A stretch of DNA of 64,000 bases, taken from Marinobacterium aestuarii (GTDB lineage: Bacteria; Pseudomonadota; Gammaproteobacteria; Pseudomonadales; Balneatricaceae). The position numbers were made by a program, and so were the translations under genes. Shown here one piece after another: positions 12,072 to 21,686 of the stretch. The notes below the pieces were generated by a model, which saw only the letters and a program-made list of their open reading frames with translations, was not told where the DNA came from and did not search any database. Numbering within the stretch: the first letter of the stretch is position 1; each line of letters opens with the position of its first letter. Where the stretch lies: assembly GCF_001651805.1 (NCBI RefSeq), contig NZ_CP015839.1:4526001-4590000 (forward strand), read 5' to 3'.

Positions 12072-13832
12072 CTAGTTGAATTCGCGTCCTTGCGAAGCCC
12101 CTGCGCGGGCAAAGCGCTTAATTTGACGATAGGGGAAAACATCGACAATTTCCCCATTCCGCACCTGCTGCTGCATCCGTTGCCAAAAGGCGGCCTCGAG
12201 CAGATCACCGTGCAGCTCGTTGAAGATGCGACGCACCTTGGCATTGCAGGCCGTCAGGATGCTGAACTCCTCCGGAAAGACATCATTGGCCCCGACTGAG
12301 TACCAGGGCTCGCCCGACATTTCCTGCTCAGGATACATGGCCTCGGGAATACGCCTGAAGTTGCACTCCGTCAGGTACATGATTTCATCATAATCGTAGA
12401 ACACCACCCGACCGTGACGTGTCACACCGAAATTCTTGAACAGCATGTCGCCGGCAAAGATGTTGGCGGCCGCCAGCTGCTTTATCGCCTTGCCGAATTC
12501 ATTGATGACATGGAACAGGTCCGGTTCATCATCGTTCGCCAGCGCCCTGTCGATATAGATGTTGAGGGGTGTCATGCGGCGTTCCGCCCAGAGATGACGG
12601 ATAGTGACCAGGTCGCCTTCTATCTCGACGGAAGAGGCAGCGACCTTTTGCAGCTCATCAATAAGCTCCTGGGTAAAACGGCTGCGCGGAAACAGAAAGT
12701 TGGCGAATTCCTGGGTATCAGCCATGCGCCCGGCCCTGTCGTGACGTTTTACCAGCTGATACTTTTCTTTCACAGTGGCTCGCGTGACATTCTTCGACGA
12801 GGAGAAGCGGTCCTTGATCAGCTTGAACACCACCGGGAACGAGGGCAGTGTAAACACCGTCATCACCATCCCCTTGATGCCGGGGGCTATGACAAACTGG
12901 TCGTCTGACATCGCAAGATGATCCAGAAAACTGCGATAGAACTCCGCCTTGCCCTGCTTGTAAAAGCCGATGGAGGAATACAGCTCCGCCCTGGACTTCA
13001 TCGGAATCAGTGTATGCAGGAAACCGATGAATTCGGACGGTACATTTACATCCACCATGAAATAGGAACGGGTGAAACTGAAAATCACCGAGACATCATT
13101 CTCTTCCAGTATCAGCGTGTCGACATAGACAGCGCCTGCACCGTTGTGCAGAACCGGCAGGATAAACGGCATGGCGCCACTGGCGTAATTGATGCGCCCA
13201 ACGATATAGGCACCCTTGTTGCGAAAGAACACACTGCGCATGACTTCGACCGTCACTTCCTCCCGGGCTATATCGACGAAGGGAATGTGCTTGCGGGCAT
13301 GACGCGCCAGGTTGCGAATATCCCGCCGCCGGTTTTCCCAGGGAATGTTGAAGGCATAGTCATCCAGCAGCTTTCCCAGCAGCGCCACCAACCCCTGTTG
13401 CGTTGAGTACAGGCGGCAAAACTGCTCGCCGGAATTGATTGGTTTACCCTCATAGGCCGAGCGAATGAACATTAGGGCATCATCCAGTTCGTGGTGCCGG
13501 AAGACTTTGAGGTAAATCGAGTTATAAAAAGTCTCGGCCAGCTCCGGATCATTACGCTGCTGAATTTTCAGCGCATAGCAGCGTTTGGCGTCGTGCCACA
13601 GGCGTGCGTCGTATACCACCTCTCCGAGTTGCTCGACAATCCCGCTGGCAGCTTCCTGCAAATTGTCTTCGTACAGATCAATCCGTGCAGCACCGGCTTG
13701 CTGGATCGCGTGCCAGTCGGCCTTTTCAAAACGCAGCTGCGCCACCGCGGTAATATTCTGGAAACGGGTGCGGTAATCGGCGAATTTTTCCAGCACCGCC
13801 GCCGCGATACGTTCGGCAAACTGACCTGACAT
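12072..13832 (-). CDS. aceK: Isocitrate dehydrogenase kinase/phosphatase AceK
   Basis: Bifunctional enzyme that phosphorylates (inactivates) and dephosphorylates isocitrate dehydrogenase, switching carbon between the TCA cycle and the glyoxylate shunt. The whole length (about 586 residues) matches the family. Recognisable parts are the N-terminal regulatory region and the ATP-binding stretch around APGIKGMVMTVFTLPSFPVVFK. The kinase core contains FKNFGVTRHGRVVFYDYDEIMYLTECNFR, where the D-Y-D-E segment holds the metal-binding Asp residues. I chose the ATG at 13832, 10 nt after AAGG; the in-frame ATG at 13841 directly abuts AAGG. It is not next to aceA or aceB here. Confidence 0.95.
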   Translation of the reverse strand: MSGQFAERIAAAVLEKFADYRTRFQNITAVAQLRFEKADWHAIQQAGAARIDLYEDNLQEAASGIVEQLGEVVYDARLWHDAKRCYALKIQQRNDPELAETFYNSIYLKVFRHHELDDALMFIRSAYEGKPINSGEQFCRLYSTQQGLVALLGKLLDDYAFNIPWENRRRDIRNLARHARKHIPFVDIAREEVTVEVMRSVFFRNKGAYIVGRINYASGAMPFILPVLHNGAGAVYVDTLILEENDVSVIFSFTRSYFMVDVNVPSEFIGFLHTLIPMKSRAELYSSIGFYKQGKAEFYRSFLDHLAMSDDQFVIAPGIKGMVMTVFTLPSFPVVFKLIKDRFSSSKNVTRATVKEKYQLVKRHDRAGRMADTQEFANFLFPRSRFTQELIDELQKVAASSVEIEGDLVTIRHLWAERRMTPLNIYIDRALANDDEPDLFHVINEFGKAIKQLAAANIFAGDMLFKNFGVTRHGRVVFYDYDEIMYLTECNFRRIPEAMYPEQEMSGEPWYSVGANDVFPEEFSILTACNAKVRRIFNELHGDLLEAAFWQRMQQQVRNGEIVDVFPYRQIKRFARAGASQGREFN

Positions 13833-14011
13833 ATTTTCCATACCTTCATTAACAGCCTGTGCCCTGCCCTACTATCGACCCAAGCGCATCCGGACTCAAT
13901 ACCGTTGAACAGTATTGCCCACAGAGGGCAGATTCCCACAGCAGCACATTGGCCGGCCGGGTATAGGCCCGGCGTCTTCTATAGTTGTGACAGACCACTA
14001 TGGAGTCATCC

Positions 14012-15013
14012 ATGTACAAATTACCGGACCTATGTGCTGTTACATCCTTCAAGACCATTGGCATTCTCACCTGCGGCGGTGATGCCCCCGGCATGAACGC
14101 CGCAATTCGAGCGCTGGTACGCACGGCGCTGAATCAGCAAATGAAAGTCTATGGCATAGAGCGCGGCTTCACAGGGCTCATGAACGCCGACATGCGCCGC
14201 CTGTCGTCGCCATCGGTCAGCAATATCATTCAGCGTGGCGGCACCATTTTGAAAAGTAACCGCTGCGAAGCTTTCAAGACAGCCGAGGGGCGCCGCCAGG
14301 CCACAGCAGTGCTGCGCGAAAGCGGCATTCAGGCACTGATCTGCATCGGTGGCGACGGCACCCTGACCGGCGCACACCTGCTGGCACTGGAGAGCGGGAT
14401 TCCGGTCATCGGCCTGCCCTGTACTATCGACAACGATATCTACGGCTCCGATGACAGCATCGGTTTTGATACCGCCGTGAACACGGCACTGGGAGCAATC
14501 GATCGCATCCGCGATACGGCGCTGTCCCATGAGCGGCTTTTCCTGGTCGAAGTCATGGGGCGCAACTCGGGTCTTATCGCCACCCAGGTCGGCATTGCCT
14601 GCGGTGCCGAGATGATTCTGATTCCAGAATATCCCATCGTGCTGGAATCAATCAGTAATACCCTGGCCAGCAACCGCAAGGCGGGCCGCGGCTCTAGCGG
14701 CATTATCATACTGGCAGAGGGCACCGAGCCCGGCCTGACCGCCCGCCTGGCCGAGCAGCTGCAGCAACACGGCGAAGAACCCCGCATCTGTATTCTCGGG
14801 CACATTCAGCGCGGCGGCAGCCCCACAGGGCATGACAGGGTACTGGCATCCTGCATGGGCGCCACGGCGATCAGCTATCTGCTGGCCGGCTATACCGATG
14901 TGATGGTTGGCACCCTCGGGCGTGAACTCATACCGGCACCGCTGGGCGATATTATCGGCCAGCGCAAGCACGACCCGCGGCTCTATGAAATGGTGATGAT
15001 GCTGCATAAATAG
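14012..15013 (+). CDS. pfkA: ATP-dependent 6-phosphofructokinase
   Basis: Phosphorylates fructose 6-phosphate to fructose 1,6-bisphosphate in glycolysis. Visible motifs: N-terminal nucleotide-binding ILTCGGDAPGMNAAIR, IGGDGTLTGA (the Gly after GGD favours ATP over pyrophosphate), the catalytic TIDND block and the substrate-binding MGRNSG segment. In most ATP-PFKs the residue before TIDND is Gly; here it is Cys (PCTIDND), a small departure. 333 residues from the ATG at 14012, which has GGAG 6 nt upstream; the in-frame ATG at 14000 has no such site. Divergent from aceK and followed 46 bp later by zapE. Confidence 0.9.
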   Translation: MYKLPDLCAVTSFKTIGILTCGGDAPGMNAAIRALVRTALNQQMKVYGIERGFTGLMNADMRRLSSPSVSNIIQRGGTILKSNRCEAFKTAEGRRQATAVLRESGIQALICIGGDGTLTGAHLLALESGIPVIGLPCTIDNDIYGSDDSIGFDTAVNTALGAIDRIRDTALSHERLFLVEVMGRNSGLIATQVGIACGAEMILIPEYPIVLESISNTLASNRKAGRGSSGIIILAEGTEPGLTARLAEQLQQHGEEPRICILGHIQRGGSPTGHDRVLASCMGATAISYLLAGYTDVMVGTLGRELIPAPLGDIIGQRKHDPRLYEMVMMLHK

Positions 15014-15059
15014 GCGTTATTTGAGTTAATATCACCAGGCTCCGGACATCGAGAACAGC

Positions 15060-16208
15060 ATGACCCCCAGCCTGCGTTATCAAACCCGCGTCAAAACAGA
15101 TGACTTTGTCGCAGATGCTGCACAGCAAGCCGCTCTGACCCACCTGGACCAGCTTCAGGCTGAGCTGCTGCAAAGCCGCAGGTTGCGACGCGCACCTGCG
15201 CTCAAGGGGCTCTATCTGTGGGGCCCGGTTGGCCGTGGCAAAACACTGCTGATGGACCTGTTTCACGCATCGCTACCGGCCGGCGTCGCACTGCGGCTGC
15301 ATTTTCACCGTTTCATGGCCCGAGTTCACCGGGAGCTGGCACTGGAGTCAGGCAAGCCCGACCCGCTGCAGCTGATTGCCCGGCGGCTGGCGCGGCAGCA
15401 CCGGGTACTCTGCTTCGATGAACTGCAGGTATCGGATATCGGCGATGCCATGCTGCTCGGGCGCCTGTTTGATGCACTGCTGCGGCAGGACGTCGTGCTC
15501 ATTGCCACATCAAATCTGCCACCGTCTGACCTCTACCGCGATGGCCTGCAGCGCGACCGCTTTGTCCCGGCCATCCGCCTGCTGGAACAACATACCCGAG
15601 TGCATTCGCTGGATGGCGGTCAGGACCATCGTCGCCATGCAGCGGCCGTTGCCGAGGTGGTCTTGCAGGCCCCTGCCGAAAGACAGCTGGCGCGGCGCTT
15701 TGCCTTCATCAGCAAGATCGCAGTAATCGAGGCCGCCACCCAGGGCACAGACTGCATCCAGCTGTGCAAACGCCCCGTTCCGGTACACAAACAGGGTAAT
15801 GGGGTTGTCTGGCTCAGTTTTGAAGCCCTGTGCCTGGGGCCGCGTTCGTCGCTGGATTACATAGAACTGGCACAACGCTTTCATACCGTTCTGCTCAGCG
15901 ATGTGCCTGTGTTTCGCGGCCCGATTCTGGAAGGCATCAAGGCCCGGGGCACCGAGGATGGCAGCTTTACGCCCACCAGCACCGGTAACCGACAGGTGCG
16001 CTGGTCGCCGATGGACGACCCGGCACGGCGCTTTATCGGCCTGATTGACGAGCTGTATGACCGTAATGTGAAACTCTATCTGTCGGTACAGGCACCGCTG
16101 GAGGCACTCTATGCCCAAGGCCAGCTCGAGTTTGAGTTTCGCCGTACCCTCAGTCGGCTGATCGAAATGCAATCCGGCAGCTACCTCGCCCGCCCCCATC
16201 AGCCCTGA
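15060..16208 (+). CDS. zapE: Cell division protein ZapE (AFG1-like ATPase)
   Basis: P-loop ATPase of the AFG1/LACE1 family, which in gammaproteobacteria acts at the division ring under stress. Walker A is GPVGRGKT (about residue 59), followed by LLMDLFHA. The family signature FHRFMARVHREL comes next, and Walker B is LCFDELQVSDIGDAM. 382 residues, normal length. A terminal segment LIDELYDRNVKLYLSV is typical of the family. No paired cell-division gene is nearby; the neighbours are pfkA and a DUF502 gene. Confidence 0.93.
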   Translation: MTPSLRYQTRVKTDDFVADAAQQAALTHLDQLQAELLQSRRLRRAPALKGLYLWGPVGRGKTLLMDLFHASLPAGVALRLHFHRFMARVHRELALESGKPDPLQLIARRLARQHRVLCFDELQVSDIGDAMLLGRLFDALLRQDVVLIATSNLPPSDLYRDGLQRDRFVPAIRLLEQHTRVHSLDGGQDHRRHAAAVAEVVLQAPAERQLARRFAFISKIAVIEAATQGTDCIQLCKRPVPVHKQGNGVVWLSFEALCLGPRSSLDYIELAQRFHTVLLSDVPVFRGPILEGIKARGTEDGSFTPTSTGNRQVRWSPMDDPARRFIGLIDELYDRNVKLYLSVQAPLEALYAQGQLEFEFRRTLSRLIEMQSGSYLARPHQP

Positions 16209-16210
16209 GT

Positions 16211-16237
16211 CGTAAGCCGTAAGCCGTAAGCCGTAAC
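16211..16237. repeat. 7-bp tandem repeat after zapE
   Basis: Three perfect copies of CGTAAGC followed by a truncated CGTAAC, starting two bases after the zapE stop codon. Probably replication slippage; no T-run or stem that would make it a terminator. Confidence 0.7.
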
Positions 16238-16371
16238 AACAGAGCATAGAGTGGAGCCAGAAACAGCTCTGGCAAACGACTGTCCCACCCAGGGATTCAC
16301 ATACATGACCGGTTCAGTCATCAGCGTTTATAGTGTGGCAACCGCAACGGATTGAAGCGACGGAACACCCT

Positions 16372-16974
16372 ATGACCTACGTAATGCGCCTGTTCTTCCA
16401 GGGACTGCTGCTGTTACTGCCAGCGGTACTGACCGTATACCTCGTCTTTCTAATCTTCACTGCACTGAATGAAACCCTCTTTTACGCCGTAGGCGCCCTT
16501 ACCGGCCGGCTGTTTCCGGGGCTTGAGTCCGGCTGGCTGGTGACGCTCACCGGCATAGGAGTGACCTTCGCCATCATCATCCTGACAGGGCTCGTGGCAT
16601 CCAACTATCTGGGGAAATTCCTGCTTGGGCGCATCGATGCGCTGCTGGATCGCATTCCGGTGGTCAAAATGCTCTACAGCTCACTGAAGGATCTGTTCGG
16701 GGCTTTTCTGGGGGATGAGAAACGCTTTGATACACCGGTTCTGGTGAGCGTGACTCAGGATGATACGGTGCGCCTGATGGGCTTTGTAACCCAGGCGTCG
16801 ATGGTCGACTTCGGTCTGGAGGACGATGTTGCGGTCTACCTGCCGCAATCCTATAACTTTGCCGGCAATCTGATTGTGGTTCCGAAAACAAAAATTCAGC
16901 GCCTTGATGTGCCCGCCGCCAGTGTGACCGCATTCCTGCTCAGCGGCGGCGTTTCCAGCGCCTCAAAATCCTGA
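16372..16974 (+). CDS. DUF502 family membrane protein
   Basis: 200-residue integral membrane protein of the DUF502 family (function unknown). Two N-terminal hydrophobic segments are clear (LFFQGLLLLLPAVLTVYLVFLIF and LVTLTGIGVTFAIIILTGLVAS). They are followed by the family core: IDALLDRIPVVKMLYSSLKDLF, then a soluble beta-rich part with VAVYLPQSYNFAGNLIVVPK. The ATG at 16372 is preferred over an upstream GTG at 16333, because the protein then starts directly with the first membrane segment as in homologues. It stands alone on the + strand, 160 bp after zapE. Confidence 0.85.
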   Translation: MTYVMRLFFQGLLLLLPAVLTVYLVFLIFTALNETLFYAVGALTGRLFPGLESGWLVTLTGIGVTFAIIILTGLVASNYLGKFLLGRIDALLDRIPVVKMLYSSLKDLFGAFLGDEKRFDTPVLVSVTQDDTVRLMGFVTQASMVDFGLEDDVAVYLPQSYNFAGNLIVVPKTKIQRLDVPAASVTAFLLSGGVSSASKS

Positions 16975-17050
16975 AACCTGAGACCTCGAGGCGCTGGAGC
17001 TGGCAATACCGGGCAATTAAGACACAAGCCGACATTGCCAGAAATTCGGA

Positions 17051-17524
17051 TCAGACCATGCTGCGCAGCATCCAGGCGGTTTTTTCGTGGATCCGCATGC
17101 GATCCGATACCAGCGATGCGGTGGACTCATCGTCTGCGGCCTGCGCCACTTTCAGTACTTGGCGACAGGTCCGCACCACCTGCTCGTGACCCTGAGTCAG
17201 TAACTGCACCATGTCAGCCGCCGGCGGCACACCATCGACTTCCTTGATAGAGCTCAGGCTCGCGTAGGCCTTGTAGGTACCCGGTGCCACCGCACCCAGG
17301 GTACGGATGCGTTCAGCGACTTCATCCACCGCCAGCGCCAGCTCGTTGTACTGTTCTTCGAACATCAGATGCAGCTCGCGAAACTGCGGGCCTGTCACGT
17401 TCCAGTGAAAGTTGTGCGTCTGCAGATAGAGCGTGTACGAGTCAGCCAGCAGGCCACTCAGGCCATCGGCAATGGCCTTGCGTGCTGCTTCCACAATACC
17501 GATCTGAATCGATTGATTACTCAT
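17051..17524 (-). CDS. Dps-family ferritin-like DNA-protecting protein
   Basis: 157-residue four-helix-bundle protein of the Dps/miniferritin family, which oxidises and stores iron and protects DNA in starvation or peroxide stress. The ferroxidase signature is present: [41 protein letters not shown], supplying the His, Asp and Glu ligands shared across the subunit interface. The ATG at 17524 lies 7 nt after AAGGAG; the ATG at 17530 is only 1 nt from it, so 17524 is the likely start. Monocistronic and divergent from nothing nearby; followed at 3' by convergent DUF502. Confidence 0.9.
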   Translation of the reverse strand: MSNQSIQIGIVEAARKAIADGLSGLLADSYTLYLQTHNFHWNVTGPQFRELHLMFEEQYNELALAVDEVAERIRTLGAVAPGTYKAYASLSSIKEVDGVPPAADMVQLLTQGHEQVVRTCRQVLKVAQAADDESTASLVSDRMRIHEKTAWMLRSMV

Positions 17525-17641
17525 GCTCATACTCCTTGTCTGATTGAATGTTCTTTTTAACTAGAGCCAGTATAGAAGCCGATTTTTGATAGATAAAATT
17601 AACGATTCAAATGAAATCAATTGCCTTAAACTATTTAAAAA

Positions 17642-18286
17642 CTAACCGTAACGCTTGTCTGAGACAAAGGGGTTGTTGCGTCGCTCTTCTCCGAAGGTGG
17701 ACATGGGCCCATGCCCCGGAATGAAGGCAACCTCATCCCCCAGCGGCAGCAGCTTGTTGCGAATGGAATCGATCAGCTGTTGATGATTGCCCTGGGGGAA
17801 ATCGGTGCGCCCGATCGAGCCCTGAAAGAGTACATCCCCCACTAGTGCCAGCTCGCTGGCCTGGTGATAAAACACCACATGACCCGGCGTATGCCCAGGG
17901 CAATGCAACACCTGCAACTGCTGATTACCCACCGTTGCGACATCACCGTCGTCCAGCCAGCGATCGGGGGTAAAGGACTCGACCCGGGGAAACCCGAACA
18001 TCTTGCTCTGCTGATCCAGCCCTTGGATCCAGAACAGATCACCAGGATGGGGCCCTTCAACAGGAATACTGTGCCGGGTGGAAAACTCATGGGTGCCGCC
18101 GGCGTGATCGATATGGGCATGGGTCAGCAGGATTTTTTCCACCACTACACCCAGCTCATCGATACGCGCCTGTATAAGTTCAAGATCACCGCCCGGATCA
18201 ACCACCGCGGCCCTGTTGGTCTCTTCGCACCAGATCAGGGTGCAGTTTTGCTGAAAAGGCGTTACCGGGATAATGCTGTACTTCAT
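17642..18286 (-). CDS. MBL-fold metallo-hydrolase (YcbL/glyoxalase II-like)
   Basis: 214-residue metallo-beta-lactamase-fold hydrolase. The zinc motif LTHAHIDHAGG (HXHXDH) is present. Further ligands are seen in LHCPGHTPGHVVF (His), LVGDVLFQGSIGRTDFP (Asp) and FIPGHGPMST (His), so both metal sites look complete. The size and the GRTDFPQG segment fit the YcbL/type II glyoxalase-like clade; the native substrate is unknown. Single gene transcribed away from the DUF5062 gene. Confidence 0.9.
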   Translation of the reverse strand: MKYSIIPVTPFQQNCTLIWCEETNRAAVVDPGGDLELIQARIDELGVVVEKILLTHAHIDHAGGTHEFSTRHSIPVEGPHPGDLFWIQGLDQQSKMFGFPRVESFTPDRWLDDGDVATVGNQQLQVLHCPGHTPGHVVFYHQASELALVGDVLFQGSIGRTDFPQGNHQQLIDSIRNKLLPLGDEVAFIPGHGPMSTFGEERRNNPFVSDKRYG

Positions 18287-18490
18287 GATGAACCTGCCTG
18301 GGTAAAAGTCACCCCAGTATACTCAAGGACAAAGTCACTTCCAGCGTCCTCCCGTCACCGCGGGCGTGTACAGCCACGGGGGCCAGACGATATGATATCC
18401 GGGCGAGGCGACCTGCAGACAACAGAGACCAGAGCCGCCTGGCACGGCAACCATAACCAGAAAAAACGCACCGAAAAGGCAGGATCAAGC

Positions 18491-18751
18491 ATGAGTAAAC
18501 TGAAGCAGGAAGCCGAATTGGTACGTGAAGCCATCCGCGTGGGCGGACTCTACATGCAAAAACGTGGTGCCGGCGAGTTTGAAGCCACCGACAGCGCCAG
18601 CGAGAAAACCCGGGCGCTGTACCGACTGCTGGTAAAAGATCAGCTGATTCAGCCACTGGCAAAAGATCAGGAAAACGAGCGCAACATGAAGCACAAGCTG
18701 GCCCTCTGGATAGAACGTCAGCTGCCCGCTGGTCATCCGCTGAAAGCCTGA
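18491..18751 (+). CDS. DUF5062 family small protein
   Basis: 86 residues, mostly helical and charged, with the family's conserved pattern: a helix from KLKQEAELVREAIRVGGLYMQKRG, then ALYRLLVKDQLIQPLA and the C-terminal MKHKLALWIERQLPAGHPL. The ATG at 18491 lies 6 nt after a weak AGGATC site. No function is known for this family. It converges on the XRE regulator gene. Confidence 0.7.
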   Translation: MSKLKQEAELVREAIRVGGLYMQKRGAGEFEATDSASEKTRALYRLLVKDQLIQPLAKDQENERNMKHKLALWIERQLPAGHPLKA

Positions 18752-18780
18752 GCAACCGGGCCTTGATCTAAAGCCCCCCA

Positions 18781-19527
18781 CTACTTTCGCAGAAATGGCT
18801 GGGAGGCGGAGAACTCCCACTCCCGCAGCGCCAGCAAGACCCCGGTATTATGGCGCTCGGCCAGCGGGCGGCTCGCATCCTGGCGCTGCAGTTCAGCGAT
18901 CTCCTGACTCAACGCCTGCAGTCTGCGGCCAATCAGCTGGCGTGAATGCTCACTCAGCATGCCGGTGCAAAACAGCCGCGTGCCGCCGGACTTTCGAAAA
19001 CTGCCACGCAGAAACTGCTGCTGCACTTCCTGCTCGAAATAGCGCTCAATGGGCCCGCCCGGAATCCAGCTGAAGTGCTCGTCGATGCGAAGCTTGATGC
19101 GGTTGTGCGGCAGCAGGTCGATGATATGCAATCGGTCGAGCTTGGCCAGGCAACGAATACACTCAGCTTCACTGATACTGTATCGCCCGGTGATATCGGC
19201 AAAGCCCAGGTGGTTCTGCACAAACACCGCCACCATCAGCAGCAATGGATCCGCCACCAGCTCCCGCTCCTGGGCTTCACTCAGATGCACAATGCGCTGG
19301 CGCGCCGCTTCAAACTGCTGAAACAGTTCCGACAGATCCATCTGCATCAGCCGACAAATTTCCTCAATTCGCGCAAGCGTAAAACGCTCACTGGCGAACT
19401 GACGCTTTACGTTCGCCTCGCTCATGCCAAGTCCCTGCGCCACATCGGCGTAGGTCAACCCACTGGCGCGCAGCGCCCGCTTCAGTGTCGATATGATTGC
19501 TTCAGTCTGTGCCACAGCTGTACTCAC
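18781..19527 (-). CDS. XRE-family helix-turn-helix transcriptional regulator
   Basis: 248 residues with a GTG start. The N-terminal helix-turn-helix is clear: LKRALRASGLTYADVAQGLGMSEANVKRQFASERFTLARIEEICRLM. The remaining ~170 residues are a helical sensor or oligomerisation domain I do not recognise (LLLMVAVFVQNHLGFADITGRYSISEAECIRCLAKLDRLH looks like a winged-helix-like element). It is divergent from the pspA-like gene at 19648, so it could control it. The upstream region holds a TATACT hexamer and AAGTAT/ATACTT half-sites (19531-19553) that could be its own operator. Confidence 0.8.
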   Translation of the reverse strand: MSTAVAQTEAIISTLKRALRASGLTYADVAQGLGMSEANVKRQFASERFTLARIEEICRLMQMDLSELFQQFEAARQRIVHLSEAQERELVADPLLLMVAVFVQNHLGFADITGRYSISEAECIRCLAKLDRLHIIDLLPHNRIKLRIDEHFSWIPGGPIERYFEQEVQQQFLRGSFRKSGGTRLFCTGMLSEHSRQLIGRRLQALSQEIAELQRQDASRPLAERHNTGVLLALREWEFSASQPFLRK

Positions 19528-19647
19528 CCGAAAAGTATCTTATTAGTATACTTTACAGTGATAAAAACGGAGCTTTTTACGCAACGGTTTATTAATACGT
19601 GATTCAGGCAAAGAATGGCTTCGAACCCATAGCCGGAGCCCTGCACC

Positions 19648-20295
19648 ATGTCATTGATCAAGCGCTTGTCCACTACCTTTATGGCCCGCCTGGATGGCAT
19701 CGTCGGTGAAATCGAGGATCACGAAGCCGTTGTGCAAACCAGCATTGATGAAATGCGTCACAAGGTGGCCCAGGCCCGGGCACGGCTGAATCAGATGCAG
19801 CGCGAAGAGGCTCAACTGCAATCGCGCATAGCCGCACTGCACGAGGATGAGCAGCTCTGGGCGGAACGCGCCAAAAGCTGCGCCAGCACAGATCCAACCC
19901 GAGCCCTGGCCTGTATCGAACGCCGCCAGCAATGCAGGTCCCAGGCCGAGCACCTGGCCCAGGGGCTGATCAGCTACCGCCAGTCGGCAGCCCGTTTGTC
20001 CCGGGATGTCACCGACAGCGAAACGCGCCTGCACTCACTGAACAATCGTCACTCGATCATGCGTGCCCGCCAGAGCGGTACTGCAGCCCGCGTCGCTACC
20101 GCGCCAGACAGCGAAAGCTCCCTGCGGGACCTTGAAACCAGCTTTGAGCGCTGGGATGTGCGGCTTAGCGAGCAGGAACTTCGCATGGGTGACATCAGCC
20201 TGGAGGACAACCTCGACCAAGCCTTCAGCCGCGATGAGCAGGATGCAAGGCTGCGCGCCGAGCTCAATGCCTTGCTGCAGGAGGACGCAAAATGA
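19648..20295 (+). CDS. PspA/IM30 family protein
   Basis: 215-residue, almost entirely helical coiled-coil protein of the PspA/IM30 (ESCRT-III-like) family, which binds stressed inner membrane. The N-terminus MSLIKRLSTTFMARLDGIVGEIEDHEAVVQ matches the family start (amphipathic membrane-binding helix followed by the first long hairpin helix). A long coiled coil follows, and a terminal helix DNLDQAFSRDEQDARLRAELNALL. Cys residues at CASTDPTRALACIERRQQC are unusual for the family. The next gene begins within its stop codon (ATGA), so the two are translationally coupled. Confidence 0.85.
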   Translation: MSLIKRLSTTFMARLDGIVGEIEDHEAVVQTSIDEMRHKVAQARARLNQMQREEAQLQSRIAALHEDEQLWAERAKSCASTDPTRALACIERRQQCRSQAEHLAQGLISYRQSAARLSRDVTDSETRLHSLNNRHSIMRARQSGTAARVATAPDSESSLRDLETSFERWDVRLSEQELRMGDISLEDNLDQAFSRDEQDARLRAELNALLQEDAK

Positions 20296-21686
20296 ACCAG
20301 CATCCCGATCCCTGGCTGCCCACCGCAGCACCCGCGATAGCAACAGCAGATACAGCAGCGCCCGATACAGATACTGGCGCTCATAACCTCGCCTTGAATC
20401 AGGGCTCGGCCACTGCCACACCCCTGATGCAACGCCTGCCCCAGCTGCTGCGCATGGCCGGCGCCACTGCACTGCTGGTGGCCATGTACAGTTTTCTGCT
20501 GCAGGGCTGGCAGGACGGTAACGACTTGCTGCGCTACGCCATGCTGCTTGGCCACAGCCTGCTGCTCTGCGGTGTCGGGCTTGCCAGCGGCCACTGGCTG
20601 CAGGAGGCCAAGGGGGCTCGCCTGCTGGTCACCCTGGCACTGACCTCGGTGCCCGCCAACTTTGCCATTCTGGGCGCCTTTGTGTACTCGGCATTTGGGC
20701 CCCAGACCAGCCTCAGCCATCCGGACTACGCGCTCTGGCAACTTGGCTCCCAGGGCGCCACCGTCACAACCGTCATTCTGGCCGTCGCGGCGCTGATACC
20801 GGTCATGCTGCTGGGGTTTCGTACCCTCGCCCGGGTTCTGAGCACACGCCTGAGCATCATCTTCATGATGTCCAATGCCCTGCTGCTGATTCCGCTGCGA
20901 GACCCTCTGTACATGGCGGCACTCAGCTTGCCACTGGCTCTGTGCATGTTACTGAGCAATGAAAAAACGCAGCAACAGAGCCTTGCTGCCCGCACACCCG
21001 ACGGACTGATCGCCCGGGCGCTGCTGTACCTGCCACTGGTCGTGCTGACCGGACGCAGCCTCTGGTTCTACGACACTGATGCTTTCCTGTTTACCAGTAG
21101 CCTGGCGATACTCTTTCTGGCCGCACGCCAGCTCAGCCTGCTGTTGCCGGGCCAGTCAATCGCCAGAGGGCTGCTGGAAGTCTGCAGCGGCCTGCTCACC
21201 CCCATGATCGGCGTGGGCAGTGTACTGCTGCTGGAGGGCATCCTCACAGAATCCCTGATGCTGCAGCTGGCAGCGCTTATCAGCGCCGCTTTGCTATATG
21301 AGGTGTCGCACCGGGCCCAGATGGCTTCCGGGCTGTACCGCTTAATGGTCATGTTGATGCTGTCCCTGGGCCTGATCGTCAACTTCATCCTGTTCGAAGG
21401 GCTGGCGACCTCTTTAACGAGCCTGGCTATCGGATTGGTACTGGCCCTGATCGGGCGCCATTATCGCCAGCTTGCGCTCTTTGGCACAGGCCTGGTGCTG
21501 GCCGCGGTGAGCCTGATCTACCAGCTGTACCAGATGCTGCAGGTGTTTGACCTCAGCGGCTGGATCAGCCTGGCCGTGCTTGGCATGCTCGCCATTGTGA
21601 TCGCCTCAGTGCTGGAGTCCGGTGGTGGGCGCATCCGCCCGCGACTGCTGCTCCTGCGCCGGCGCTTTGCCCGCTGGGAGCTTTGA
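20292..21686 (+). CDS. Polytopic membrane protein of unknown function coupled to PspA-like gene
   Basis: 464 residues with a ~50-residue polar Ala/Thr/Asp-rich N-terminal tail and then roughly twelve hydrophobic segments, among them LLRMAGATALLVAMYSFLLQ, LIPVMLLGFRTLARVL, ALLYLPLVVLTGRSLWF and WISLAVLGMLAIVIASVL. The C-terminus is short and Arg-rich (RIRPRLLLLRRRFARW), expected in the cytoplasm. Its start codon overlaps the PspA-like stop. I do not recognise the family. The context suggests a membrane-stress partner for the PspA-like protein, possibly under the XRE regulator on the other side. Confidence 0.75.
   Translation: MNQHPDPWLPTAAPAIATADTAAPDTDTGAHNLALNQGSATATPLMQRLPQLLRMAGATALLVAMYSFLLQGWQDGNDLLRYAMLLGHSLLLCGVGLASGHWLQEAKGARLLVTLALTSVPANFAILGAFVYSAFGPQTSLSHPDYALWQLGSQGATVTTVILAVAALIPVMLLGFRTLARVLSTRLSIIFMMSNALLLIPLRDPLYMAALSLPLALCMLLSNEKTQQQSLAARTPDGLIARALLYLPLVVLTGRSLWFYDTDAFLFTSSLAILFLAARQLSLLLPGQSIARGLLEVCSGLLTPMIGVGSVLLLEGILTESLMLQLAALISAALLYEVSHRAQMASGLYRLMVMLMLSLGLIVNFILFEGLATSLTSLAIGLVLALIGRHYRQLALFGTGLVLAAVSLIYQLYQMLQVFDLSGWISLAVLGMLAIVIASVLESGGGRIRPRLLLLRRRFARWEL

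Noticed and set aside
12072-13841. Several + strand frames of 100-160 aa opposite aceK
   Set aside because: Shadow frames; aceK is unmistakable on the minus strand.
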